Below are positions 1-11,482 of a stretch of DNA of 64,000 bases, piece after piece. The position numbers were made by a program, and so were the translations under genes. Origin of the DNA: Liquidambar formosana (taxonomy: Eukaryota > Streptophyta > Magnoliopsida > Saxifragales > Altingiaceae). The stretch covers positions 17,423,907 through 17,487,906 of the forward strand of contig CM077826.1 of assembly GCA_039720395.1 (NCBI GenBank), written 5' to 3'. Below the pieces are notes generated by a model. The model did no database searches, had not been told where the DNA came from, and worked only from the letters and a program-made list of their open reading frames with translations. How positions within the stretch are numbered: the first letter of the stretch is position 1; each line of letters starts with the position of its first letter.

Positions 1-2020
1 AAAAATTAGATTTCGTTGTCTATCATAAAAAATAAATAAATATGACGTAAAAAATTATATACTTTTATTGAATAGATAAAGTATTATAACATTGACCCCG
101 CAATTTTATACACAAGATGATGTAGTACCATCATAAATTGTCCCTATAAATAAAAAAGTTTAGTTCAAAATTTTTGTTTGGTTTTACTACATAAGGCATT
201 CCCAATCTATTAAAATATCTCTATTATTACATTGACCCATCATTTTTATGTACAAAATGATTTAGATGGACTCCATAATTAAAAATTAGCTACAAATGAT
301 CAAGTGGCAACAATTTTTGTGAGTTGCAACCCGGTAGCAAGTTTTTTCTCTTTTTTTTTTTAAAAAAAAAATTCTTTCTTTTCACTAACATAGATAAGTA
401 ACATACAAAACAAACAGATGAGAAAGCTTACATAAATGAGATAGTCTAAAAAAAAAAATCCAAAAACCCATAAATAATTATACTCAAACGACCTCGTTGC
501 TTCGACAGTTCAGACACCTCGTTGTTAGGCCAAAAAAAAAAAAAAAAAAACAAACCCCAAACGACCTTTCTTCTTATTGCATGTTTTAATGTGTGCTTTT
601 CTAACAACAAAAGGTAAAGTGTGTAGTATCCCTCCAAGATTCAAATTCTCGTTAAGGCCATTCATCTACATGTTATTAAATAATAATTCACTAATTGTAC
701 AATAATTGTATATGTTTATTAATTGTCTAGTATATACAACTTTGATCATGTACGGGATAATATGGGATATCTTAGACTTGAACAGTCTTTATATTTTATA
801 TATGTAAGGTTCGTTTCTCATGTGTGATATCGGATAAAATTTGAACGGTTTGTGATTGCACGTGAATTTCATGTGTCGAAATGTGATTATCATGAACAAC
901 TTGAATCACTATGCAACATTACAACTATGGAGAGCGATCTGTTGACACCTGGTGTAAGATTTATTACTCTTTCACCCCTTAATATCTTTATGTAAAAATC
1001 AAATTTCTCCAATCCGATCATTGGATTAGATAGTCCGCTCATACATGTTATGTATACCGAATTTTAAAATTAATTAAATATCATGAAACATTTTATTTGT
1101 AATGTTGATTTCATTAGACCAAAAAAAATGAAAAAAAAAAGTAACAATTTGGTAGGTGTAGAGAATGAATGATCATTTTCTTGTGAGAGTCTATTTCTTC
1201 TGTGGAAGAAATAACCAATCTTCTTTAAAACCAAAAGGAATGTCCATTCCCACATCTTAAGGAACGAAATCACAAAAAAAAATGGGCCCCGCCTGATATC
1301 TCCCATTGGTGCAAATACCCAAACCTGAGAGGCTGGTAGCCCCAACCAGAGCATCCTTATCTTGCTTTGGGCATCATATTCATGACTCATGATAGCAATT
1401 TTATCTAAATGCTCCGTTCACATCCCCAGCCACAGAAAAAGGTAACTCAAGGCCTGCATAGCCCTCAATTGTGGATTTGGAAATCGAATACGCTTAGGTT
1501 GGACTTTCCCACAAGTCACATACTCATTCACTTTGGATATATTCCTGACAAATGGATCAAAACTCTCATGTGCCATGTGACTAGCATCATACTGTCGGGC
1601 AATTATTTTGTCACAAAAAAAAAAAAAGGAATTTTTCTTGCTCAACCAAGGTTGGAAACAAGATAATCCACTATCATGATACAGAGAATGAATCCAATAA
1701 TCATACCTTGACGTAGTGGTAATGTTATATGGGTTTTATCTAAGGAGAAAAACAAAAAAAGTGATATATGGATTGGACAGGGACATGGGTTTTATCCAAG
1801 TTTCGCGTCGGTGTGAAGAGTGAGCCTCCTTCATTTTTAGGTGCGGAATAAATTATGCAGAATTGGTACAAAGTTTTAAATTTCCTCACAACTTGTCAAA
1901 TTTCAAAGTTTATAGAAATTCCATTTAGAAACGTGAAAATTTTCACATTTTGAACAAATAAATTACACAATTTCGTTTAACAATTACAACTTTCAAAAAG
2001 TTCAACCAAACAAAAAACTT
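1..2020. other. intergenic, no gene recognised
   Basis: This AT-rich stretch holds homopolymer runs and short ORFs on both strands. A pair of minus-strand ORFs around 1070-1645 has mixed amino-acid composition, but I recognise no domain in them. They are separated by stops and no splice pair clearly joins them. No promoter or RNA gene was recognised. Confidence 0.5.
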
Positions 2021-2023
2021 TAA

Positions 2024-2240
2024 CCCTCTATTTGGTTCATGAATTTTACCAAGGAAATAAAAAGGAAGGGAAAAAAAATGAGGAGGAAAGAAAATGAGGA
2101 GGAAAAGACAAAATCATATCAAGTCAAAATTATTCTAATTTTAATTTTTCTTCCAATTTTCTATTGCAACCAAATAAAGAAAAGTATAATTCCTTTTTTT
2201 TTTTTTTTTCCTTCATAAAATCCACAAACCAAATAAAACC
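2024..2240. mobile_element. MITE, Tourist/Harbinger-like (copy 1)
   Basis: A 217-bp element whose ends are imperfect inverted repeats (CCCTCTATTTGG at the left, CCAAATAAAACC at the right). It is flanked by TAA at 2021-2023 and 2241-2243, the 3-bp target duplication typical of PIF/Harbinger MITEs. A second copy with the same purine-rich interior lies at 30259-30475. It has no coding capacity. Confidence 0.6.
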
Positions 2241-2243
2241 TAA

Positions 2244-3713
2244 GGGAAAATTAGCAAAAAATCCACTTTGTAGGACTTATAAGGACATAAGTCCATGCAA
2301 AAAACTTATGCAGACATAAGTTTATTTTTAAGTAAAACATGAAAGTTTTATACGAGTATCAAATGAGTAAAGTCATTATTACCCTTCAGTGTTTTTTTTT
2401 GTTTACGAACTTTAAAATGACATAACTTTTGTTCTACATAATAGTTTTTTTATAAAATTTATATGTTTAGAATTTATTTGTCGAGACTTTCGAAAAAAGA
2501 CCCATAATGAAAATTAAATTATGTATTAAAAAAAAAAAAAAACAATTAGATTGACTGCATGTATATATTTCAAAACAATCAAAATAGTTCATCTAACTTT
2601 AATATCTCTATAAAATTTGTTAAACCAAGTGTCTGTGCCTAAATTTAACTTATTAAAATAGTTAAATATAAGTGATTGTGACTAATTTTAAATCTTCGGA
2701 GTGAGTTATGTGAAACAATTACATGTAACTGTTTTGAAAAAACAATTATATCTTGAATGTTTATGTAATCTAACTCCAATATCTTATACAAATAGTTAAA
2801 TCTAAGTATTTGTGATTAAATATAACTTATCAAAACCTTAGATATAAGAGATTATGATAATTTAACATTTTAAAGTGGATATTGTGAAACAATTACATAT
2901 AAATTTTTGCTACTAAATTTTGAATTTTTTATAATATGACTTAAATATATGATGAAAACAAATAATTTTAAGTGTTTGTAACTAAATTTAACATATTAAG
3001 TTGGTTTGTGACTAAATTGAACTCTTTAAAATGGATTTTATGAAACAGTTCAAGAAAAATTAAATTCAAAACCATGTACTTGGAAAATCTTCATGCAGTA
3101 GTATGTTTTCTATGAATGTGATAAGGGGAACGATGAATTAAAAAGAGGCTAGGTGAGGTTGGCTTCCGTACAAGAAGAGCACGTATTACCAAACCTTCCA
3201 CCATTGAACAAAGGCATTAACTTTCCTGTTACATATTGCTTTGTGATAGAATATATAAGAGTATCATTGCTCCTACACCAATCACCTCATTGAATTCCTT
3301 GTCATCTGGTAAATATCTATGTTTTAAAAATTATATTGTGTTTTTAGTTCTCAAGAAAATCTAGCAAAAAGTAAAAAAAAATGAAATTGGTTTCATTGAT
3401 TTAAGTGTTACTTTAGATTAGTTTCTTGTGAGAAGATGACAACAATGACAGCTTGATGGCATGATGGATTCATAGTGACAAAATAGATGTTTGAAGTTGT
3501 CAGGCTCGCAGCTTTAAGGAGAAGGTGTACAAGTTACCACTTCAAGAAAATGCATACAGGTTTAACGTTTTGTTTTGTTAAGGAGGCAAATTACACTGTA
3601 GGTAAGGGTATTTTGATATAAAAAATCTAAAGTGGACTTTGGGATGCATAAGAATCTTTTGTGGACTTATGCCTATACAAATCCTATTTTATGGATTTGT
3701 GGCAAAAGTCTCC
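2244..3713. mobile_element. possible MULE-like element (element C), diverged TIRs
   Basis: The first ~90 bp (from 2244) and the reverse complement of the last ~100 bp (to 3713) share a diverged pattern: GCAAAAAATCCAC against GCCACAAATCCAT, then a common GGACATAAGTCCA-like block and a TTATGCA block. This gives a 1.47-kb element with terminal inverted repeats, close in size to its two neighbours. The interior (about 2580-3050) is a series of diverged AT-rich tandem repeats around CTAAATTTAACTTATTAAAA. The flanks are only partly alike, so no clean target duplication is claimed. No transposase is present. Confidence 0.45.
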
Positions 3714-3742
3714 AAACTTTAAAAATCTTATTTTAAATTTTT

Positions 3743-5175
3743 GGAGAAAATACATTATAAAAAACAAAAAAAAAAAACTCCTCTTATTATTACCCATTTT
3801 TTATTTTACCCCACTCTATTCTAAAACTCAACAAAAAAACCTCATATACTGCCTTAAGGGTCTGGAGTTAACGGAAATTTGAAAAGTCATTTTTATCCTT
3901 GTTTATCTTGAAACTGTCAATCGGAAAGGCGGTTTCTAAGCTCAGAAAGGGACGAAGAAGAAATGAAGTTAAGCAACCCCATTCGTCATCTCTGTTTCAC
4001 TCCAGCAAATTGATTAAAGAAATCCCATCCAAAATCCTTCAATGGTGATGGCATTAGAACACACCCCACCATAAAAATGCTTAAAAACCCTTTCGTCGGT
4101 TGTCTTCTCCAACGATCTTGATGCCGGAAACCCATTCTCTCTCCGACGAATCATCTTCTCTCTTTCTTCTTCCATGCATATATGAACCAAATCTGGTAAA
4201 AAGGGGTTGGCTTCCACAGTTGCCGACGACTGTTGGCCACCCCACCTTACCCCAACGGTCGCTGGCCATGGCTGCTACACCAAATCTGTAGAAGAAAAAA
4301 AGGGATTTAGCCTCCGCAGTTACCAGCTTACCGCACACCCTTACTTTGCTTCCACTATCGCTGCTGCAATCTCAAGCAAGCCGCTGCAACATCGTCGGCG
4401 GCAAAGAAAGGGAATCCAAACAAACTCAAGGCGGGAAAACAAAACAAAACAAAAAGGAAAAAAAAAAAAAAAAAAAAAAGAAACCATCGAGATCATCACC
4501 TATATAGATGATCATAAGGCAATATAATAAGCCTCCGAAGCTCGACTCTACAGTTACTACTTGCACCAAACAAAGGAAGTATCCCAGTAATAGAGAGACT
4601 GTAATCGCCACTATCTCTCGACAACTGTTCAACCTCTTCTTCCACCATTGATAGAAACCTAAAATCGGCCATTCAAGTTCAAGATTCCATTATCGGTTGG
4701 AATTTAAAAGGTCCAAGACAAAGGCATTTCAGATCTGATCTCATATTTGAAATCAGAGTGAGAAAATATTTCAATTATCTGCATCACCAAGGAGACGGTT
4801 GTGATGGGGACTTATCAACCATGAGCGTAAAGAGAGGAAAAAATTGGGGTGGGGGGGGGGGGGGGTGGTGGCATGGATGCCGGCGTCCACCCACGTCGGA
4901 GGTGAACCCATTGGTGTGTCTCATTCTTCTTCTTTTTATTTTTTATTTTTTAAATCTTTCTTTGTTTTTAAACAAAGGGTATTTTTGTCTTAAAAATGGA
5001 TAGATAACATCACGAGCTAGTCACGTGATGTTTTTCCTTTACTTTTCTTAACAGCAAATGGATGGAGAGTAGTAATTTGTCACAAGGGCTTTTTTGTTGA
5101 GTTTTAAAATAGAGTGGAGTAAAATGAAAAATGAGTAATAATAGGAGGTTTTTTTTTTTTTTTAGCATTTTATCC
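3743..5175. mobile_element. non-autonomous MULE A with ~95-bp TIRs
   Basis: The left end (3743 to ~3838) and the reverse complement of the right end (5175 back to ~5080) match over about 95 bp, including the motifs CTCCTCTTATTATTACCCAT and CCACTCTATT. The flanks are TAAATTTTT (3734-3742) and TAAATTTTA (5176-5184), an 8-of-9 match and the 9-bp target duplication expected for Mutator-like elements. The 1.43-kb element has a GC-richer interior (about 3930-4940) with short ORFs in several frames and an 11-bp poly-G tract. I recognise no host gene in it. No transposase is present. Confidence 0.65.
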
Positions 5176-5184
5176 TAAATTTTA

Positions 5185-5643
5185 GGGTAAAATACATCTA
5201 CACCCCCTGTATTTACTAACTATTACACTGACCTCCCTCATACTTTCTGAAATTACACTGACCTCCCTTGTCAGAACGGTGAAATTAACGGAGTGAATAA
5301 AAATATGAAATGACGAAAATACCCTTCTAGTAAAACACAGTCGTTTTAGTGTTTCACTGCGTTAAAACACAAAAAGGCACAACCCTTCTAGTAAAACACA
5401 GTCGTTTTAGTGTATTAAAACACAAAACGGCACAACCTCTCTTCTGCTTCATCTTCATCCTCCGCCCCTACCTACACTCCGACATTCTCCGCCGCGAACC
5501 GATGGATGGCAGCAGCAGCGAGATTTCAGCGATTGGGAGGCTTCGTCTCCGTCGCGCAAGGCTTCTTCATCTCTCTTTCTTTTTCTTTTTTTTTTTTTTT
5601 CCGCCGGAGGTGGTGGTGGGGGGAGGCACAAGGGTTTGGAGAG

Positions 5644-5676
<33 letters not shown>

Positions 5677-6647
5677 AAAACAGAGGGGAGAAGGAAGAAT
5701 GACGAGAGGAAGAAGGAGCTGCGGCGCCGGGCTTTTGGCAGTGGGGGGAAGGCATGAGGGTTTGGAGAGAAAAAACCAAAAAAAAAAAAAAAAAAAAAAA
5801 AAGAAGAAGATGGAAACAGAGGGGAGAAGGAAGGATGACGAGAGGGTTTGATGGGTTCGTTGGGGATTTGGGTTTGATGGCTTCGTCGAGGGCTGGCAGT
5901 GGGGGGAGGGTTCCGATTTGGGTTTGATGGCTTCGTCGGGGATTTGGGTTTGATGGGTTCGTCGGGGGCTGGCAATGGTGCATCAATGGGGGCTCGAGAA
6001 GAGGAATTGGGTTCTGGGATTGGGGTTTCGGAGAAGAGGATGCACGACTCGGCTGCTCTCCGCCCTCTGCCCATTAATGACCTCGAGGTACGCCGTTGTG
6101 CAGACGAACGCCGTCGCAGTAGTGGTGAATCTCTTGCTGGAGAAGACCCGCATCCTCGTCCTCGTCTTCTTCTTCTTCTCCTCAGAGGCGACCGTTGGGT
6201 TGAAACGCCGGCGATGGCGAGCCCTTGTTTAGATCTTCTCCTTCATCTCTGTCTCTCTGTCTCTCTCTCTTTATTTTCTTTTGCTTCTGTTGAGGTAACC
6301 CACCGCCATGGTTGGAGCGGTTGTTGAGGCGACCCCTCTTTCGCCGGAAAACATGGAGTTCGCCGGAACTTCACGAAGCAGCGGAGAGACAGCAGAGGGC
6401 CAAATACCAAACACAGCGTTTTGGTACTAAACGCAGTGTTTTGGCTTTAACAAGGTTAAAATGGGTATTTTAAACCCATTTTTGGCTGACGTCAGCAATA
6501 ATCGTTAAAGTCTTTAACGGCTATTTGACGGATGGGGTGAAGTGTATATTATTTTCTAAAGTAAGGGAGTGCAGTGTAATTTCAGAAATTATAGGGGGTG
6601 TCAGTGTAATAGTCAGTAAATAGAGGGGGTGTAGATGTATTTTACCC
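5185..6647. mobile_element. non-autonomous MULE B (Pack-MULE-like), ~100-bp TIRs
   Basis: The ends form near-identical ~100-bp terminal inverted repeats starting GGGTAAAATACATCTACACC. They are flanked by a perfect 9-bp target duplication TAAATTTTA (5176-5184 and 6648-6656), diagnostic of Mutator-like elements. The left duplication is also the right flank of MULE A, so B inserted into A's target duplication or the reverse. The interior (5440-6400) is GC-rich, unlike the flanks, with poly-A/poly-T tracts, tandem GGGTTTGATGGSTTCGT units and a fragment resembling a PUB armadillo-repeat gene. It encodes no transposase. Confidence 0.8.
6035..6160 (+). pseudogene. captured fragment of a U-box/ARM-repeat (PUB) gene inside MULE B
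   Basis: Reading + in the frame open from 5975, the translation contains LLSALCPLMTSRYAVVQTNA, followed by a stretch ending NLLLEK. From memory this matches the armadillo-repeat consensus of plant PUB E3 ligases (LSALRxLLVSRYxxVQxNA... NLSLEK). The similarity fades just after LLLEK. About 35-40 codons are recognisable, with no U-box, no start context and no complete ARM domain. It is a transduplicated exon piece, not a working gene. The parent gene lies outside the window. Confidence 0.55.
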
Positions 6648-6656
6648 TAAATTTTA

Positions 6657-7176
6657 AAGTTATAGGTCAAGCTTCTTGTGTACATTTGAATGGACTACAC
6701 AAATTTATTATTATTATTTTATCATAATTATTAGCATTGTAAGATACGGTAAAAAAAACCACTCCCCATCACTTGACTAATTATGCTTAATGTATCAAGT
6801 ATGCTAATGATAATCATCATAATTTGCCAGTTTTTTCTATAACAATTTTTTAAATGTCTTGATTTCAAGTCTTGGCACTCACCAATGAACCAGCCAAAAA
6901 ATATAATCATCCTAATTTGATGAACCACTACCTATCAGAGTATCAACTATTGTTTATTGCTTAATTAATTTTATTTAGCAAATAAAATATTCTAAGTTTG
7001 GACTGGACTGAGGAAATTCTAAACCCAATGATCCTTTGGACTGGGCTAGATTCTAATTTGACTTTGAGCAAAGTTGAGCTTGAATCGAAGGGGCCATTTT
7101 GGAGACATAAAAACTCTATTAATTAGAAATTAATTAATGTTTTTTTTTTCTTCTAGCCAAACAATAAGAGAACACA
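6657..7176. other. intergenic, no gene seen
   Basis: AT-rich DNA between MULE B and the SINE at 7192. It holds only short ORFs with no recognisable domain. Confidence 0.5.
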
Positions 7177-7191
7177 ACTAGAGATGAGTTT

Positions 7192-7406
7192 TTTTTTTTT
7201 TTTTTGCCAAGCAACAAAGTGTCCGAACTGTTAGAATTCGACTAATCCCCGCTCCTCACATGGGGCCACTGGCTTATAAAGTCGTTTAATGTCCAGACTA
7301 ATAATCCTACTTGGTGATTGTCTAAAAGAGATTAGCTGGTTTCGAACGTCAAGATGTCTAAGTTTACAGTTCATTCTTTTGTCGTCAGCCCAACTCTCGT
7401 TAGTTG
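7192..7406 (-). mobile_element. tRNA-derived SINE, full length, with 15-bp TSD
   Basis: A 215-bp insertion is flanked by a perfect 15-bp direct repeat ACTAGAGATGAGTTT (7177-7191 and 7407-7421). On the minus strand it begins with a pol III A-box-like GAGTTGGGCTGACG, has a B-box-like ACGTTCGAAACC, and ends in a poly-A tail (poly-T on +) after TTGCTTGGC. Target duplication, A and B boxes and A-tail together support a SINE. Confidence 0.8.
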
Positions 7407-7421
7407 ACTAGAGATGAGTTT

Positions 7422-8315
7422 GACCTGGTTTCATTTAATAGTTATTTTTAGAATGATCCTTTATATGATTAACCATTTAGCTTCATCCAAAAAAGTAATG
7501 CATTAACTTGCCTTTCTTCCAAAACAAACCAGAGGGTATTAAGGGCTGGGAGTCCACCTAGCCTGGTTCACTTCTGAAATTCCCAAACAAGCCACATATT
7601 CGGTTTAGGTTGGGCAATTCTTCAAACGGTGTCGTATGAAGAATTGATTGCGTGTTTTGGCATCTCAATCATTGCACAGTATCATCAGCATACTTGGGAT
7701 TTGGAAGAGTTGGGGTGTATTGCATTTTACCTTAAGCAATTACAAAGAAAAGCAAGGGAAGGAAATTAATTATTTTAGGGTATGTGACATTGCTCTTGCT
7801 CCAATTTTTATTTTTATTTTTATTTTTTTAGATGTGGGACTTTTGTCCATTGTTTTTTTTCTTAATTGTAAGTTAACATAACCTAAACACACACAACACA
7901 TATCTAGAGTGACATGATTAAGACAGAATCCAAACATGCATTTCAAAAGATCCTACCTTTGAGGAGATGATGGTACTTAAAGAATTGATACACATTCATA
8001 TCTAATCAAGGTGAAATTTTTACCGATTGATTGAATACATGGGCATGTGTCTAACTGTGATATGATCAGGTATCACAAGTCAATCAAATTCAAGTAGAGT
8101 GAAAATATCAGTGTATTTGTTGGTTCTACTTTCCCACTTTACTTAAATTTGATTAATTTATGATATTATCAGAACATATCATAATTACATAAAAGTTTTC
8201 GCCATGCGTAATTTGTCATGTTTGAACGTTTTATACTCTTTATGTAAACACTTCCCCCGTTTTTACTCGAGGTCTTTTAACTCACCCTCTGAAACTTCAA
8301 AAACTCATAAAAATG
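7422..8315. other. intergenic, no gene seen
   Basis: No supported gene. The stretch holds short ORFs and AT-rich DNA only. Confidence 0.45.
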
Positions 8316-8330
8316 TCTAAATTACTAATC

Positions 8331-8359
8331 TTTTTTTTTTTTTTTTTTTTGCTAAGTAA
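8331..8359 (-). mobile_element. severely 5'-truncated SINE (A-tail plus ~9 bp) with TSD
   Basis: A run of about 20 T followed by GCTAAGTAA lies between two perfect copies of TCTAAATTACTAATC (8316-8330 and 8360-8374). GCTAAG next to the tail resembles the GCCAAG at the same place in the SINE at 7192. This fits a dead-on-arrival retroinsertion of which only the 3' end was copied. Confidence 0.6.
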
Positions 8360-8374
8360 TCTAAATTACTAATC

Positions 8375-10240
8375 ATTTCATTGCAGAAGCTAGTTTAAAA
8401 TGAGGGTTTCATTCTGGTGACATTCCAAATTTCCAATGGCTTTCTTAAGAAGGGTTGCTCCCTTCATGTGGGGTGGGTGGGGGGTCCATAAGAGCGTGAG
8501 GATTACCTGTCAAAAAGCTGCCAGATCACGTGTTAGTGGTAATAAATTCCCGTTGCATTTCAAAACTAGGCTTTAACAACCTTATCCCTACTTTCAAACT
8601 TTCAAACGGCCATGGTACTTTACATTACTATTTCCACGTTCTCCTTTTGCTGCTTCCACTATATTTTCTCATGTTATCGTCGCATGTATGCCAGCCGTTG
8701 GCCATAGCACCTAGAAACAGAAGTGGAAACAGCAGAAGATAATAGAAATTCATTTTTATTTTTCTTTGGCAATGTCTGGTTTGTAACATGGAAGCTTTTT
8801 TCTTACTTTTGAAAGGCCAAAATTCTATTGATTTAGCTTTCTTTGAAGCTAAAAAAAGCTGTTGTAAAACGTTAAACAAACACTATTTTAGTTCTTAGCT
8901 TAAACAATGTACACCATAAAGGATGATAACCAATAATAGTTGAACACTCCCTTCTTTTTAGAGGGTATTTCAAACTTCTAGTGAACCATTTTGGTAAGAT
9001 TAGACCATCTTTAATTGGTGCGTTATATGACTTGTTAATGTTATAATTTAGTCCAAAAGTAGAAATAATACTTTTCAATGGTGTATTATATTTTAGCAAT
9101 GCCAAAACCTTTGTCAAATATGGCACAGCATTTGGCATTTGGCAGCTATGTCAAATGAATAAAATAATATTAAATTCATCAAAATCAAATACAATGCTAT
9201 TCCAAATGAAAATAATAGTATTGTTTCACACTTAACACCATGCAATATTATGTCATTTTATATAATTTTTGGTACTGTGGTACGCCAAATTATAGGATTG
9301 ACACAATAAATTTGGCACATATCATTAGTGATGGTTTAGAAGGTAAACTGAACTATTTGAGTTTTGATTAGTTTCGATCATAAGAAGGTTATTTGAGATT
9401 AAGCAAACTCATTAAGTTATCTAGTCAAGTTTGAATAGAACACTACTTTGCTAATAGGGTACCACAGTTCGACTGTCTTTGACATTTCTCTTTATAGGGA
9501 CATACGTCGTAGGAACTATTAGTCCACCCCTTTGGGGTTGGCTTGATATGGAAAACCTTAATTCTCTATACAAATAAGCTATTGCTTCAAATAAAACTTA
9601 TTTAAAGAAAGTCTACTCCTCCTCGTCCAAGGTTGTTGTAAAATAATTGGGTTAAAGTCAACTCTATTTTTAAGGAAAATGCTACTAATCCCTAATTATT
9701 TGGGAGATTTAGAGTAGAAGGCTATTTTGGAGTGCTAATAATATCTCTTTTTTATTCCATTTTAAAGTTTGTTAATTTTTAAATGAACCTTAGGCACTCA
9801 AACCTTTCTAATTATATGTGATTCAAACAAAATCTACGAAAAGAACTCGCGTGTAACAATAATATCATATTATGACGCTAATGGAACACCATGTGTTATA
9901 AAACTATAGTTAAAAGGACCATATGTATAAAAGTTTAGGAAAGGAAAAAGGCAATTAAGGCATATGCTTCAAACTTTCAAAGTGTGGATCAAATTTTAAA
10001 TTTTTTTTATTCATATACCCTTATGTTATAAATTTTTTTTATTCATATACCCTTATGTTATGATGTTATTGTAATTTTTTGACTTACGATATCAAGTTAG
10101 TGTGATGATGTGGTATACCATACCACACATAAGTTTTTATTCAGTATTTATTTTCTTTTTAAAGATTTTCGTTAACTTAGAAAAAAAAAAAAAACCAATT
10201 CTTCAAATGTAGGTACTGTACTACGGGTAGGCCGAACAGT
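8375..10240. other. intergenic; possible MITE at ~9005-9341
   Basis: No gene was recognised. Within it, TTAGACCATCTTTAATTGG at ~9001 and the reverse complement of the sequence ending near 9341 (CTAAACCATCACTAATG) look like terminal inverted repeats of a ~340-bp MITE, without a clear target duplication. The last part leads into the CYCA2 promoter. Confidence 0.35.
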
Positions 10241-10589
10241 AGCTGATTTTAACTCTACCCATTGTCCACAAATTTAACCTGAGTGAGAGAATGACTAAAC
10301 CACCCTTCCAAATTTCAGATCACAACTCACAAGTCAACGCCGCCTCAAGTAAAAAACCAGAAAGCAAGTGGTACGAACGAGAGGATGTCACGGGCGGAGG
10401 TACCTATTTACCCTCGTGGGTAAGTGAAAAATCACTACACGCTAAAATAAATCAAAAATTAAATTCAACACTCCTTCTGTGAACTCTTTACCGAAAAAAC
10501 AAACCAGGAAAACGGGAAACCACACTCCATGAACTGTCTCAGTCAATCGGGTCAAAACATTGTCGGGGCCACCCCTGTAATTTCAGTAG

Positions 10590-10872
10590 TAAACCATTAT
10601 AATATAATATTATTTAATTTCCACCATTATTTTTATGTTTTTTCCTGAGTTTGATTTGAACTGTATACACCATCCCGCTCTCCCCCTCATCAAAAAAGCG
10701 TCTCTCTGTCTCTCTCTCTCTCTCTCTCTACATATGCACTTTCTCTCTCTATATTAGCTCTCTCTCTCTCTCTTTCTCTCTGCCATCACATGATCGATCC
10801 TACTCTGTTTTCTTGACCGCCATTGAAGGTCTTGAAGCTCTGAAGGCAGAGTCAGGTCAATCTCAATGCACC

Positions 10873-10909
<37 letters not shown>

Positions 10910-10910
10910 T
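10590..10910 (+). promoter_or_regulatory. probable CYCA2 core promoter and pyrimidine-rich 5' leader
   Basis: A TATA-like AT stretch (ATTATAATATAATATTA, about 10596-10612) is followed by CT repeats at ~10695-10790 and ~10870-10895, common in plant 5' leaders. The first coding exon begins almost 3 kb downstream behind splice acceptors, so a 5'UTR intron is likely. The donor cannot be fixed; GTCAAT after GCAGAGTCAG near 10856 is one candidate. No clear mitosis-specific activator element was seen. Confidence 0.4.
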
Positions 10911-11009
10911 GTTCTTTAAATTTGAATCGTTAGAGATTTTCCTTACACAGATCAATTAGGGTTCAATGATTTTGTGAAATCTTGGTGTTTTGGAACGTAG
11001 ATGTGTTGG

Positions 11010-11482
11010 AAAAAGGTTTCCGTCTCCACATTAACTTGCGTTAATCCTCCGTTTGGTTCCTGAGAAAATTTGAGAAAAGAAAAGAAACTTAAAATTTTTT
11101 GAATCCTTAAATTTTCGTTACCCAAGAAAGCGAAGAAGTCCACTCATTTAAGTTTTATACAATGAAAATGTCAGGCTCAAATTTTACTGTCTTTTTCTTT
11201 TTCTTTTTTCCGCCGTATTCTAAGCAATCAAACGGAGGGTCTGAGAAAAAGGTTTCCGTCTCCACATTAACTTGCGTTAATCCTCCGTTTGGTTCCTGAG
11301 AAAATTTGAGAAAAGAAAAGAAACTTAAAATTTTTTGAATCCTTAAATTTTCGTTACCCAAGAAAGCGAAGAACTCCACTCATTTAAGTTTTAAACAATG
11401 GCAAATGTCGGGCTCAAATTTTACTGTCTTTTTCTTTTTCTTTTTTCCGCCGTATTCTAAGCAATCAAACGGAGGGTCTGAA
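11010..11482. repeat. 236-bp tandem duplication in the CYCA2 leader region
   Basis: Two nearly identical units follow each other directly, about 11010-11245 and 11246-11482. GGTTTCCGTCTCC starts at 11015 and recurs at 11251. Only a few substitutions and a 1-bp indel separate them, so the duplication is recent. Each unit begins near CCTCCGTTTG and ends near its reverse complement CAAACGGAGG. The units lie between the probable leader exon and the first coding exon. Confidence 0.85.

Noticed and set aside
1070..1666. Overlapping ORFs on both strands
   Set aside because: Stops separate the minus-strand pair, no splice pair is convincing and no domain is recognised.
4207..4527. ORFs inside MULE A
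   Set aside because: They end in poly-Lys from a poly-A tract, with no recognised domain.
5526..6327. Several 80-180-aa ORFs on both strands inside MULE B
   Set aside because: They run through poly-A/poly-T and tandem repeats and lie inside a transposon; only the short PUB-like piece has recognisable protein similarity.
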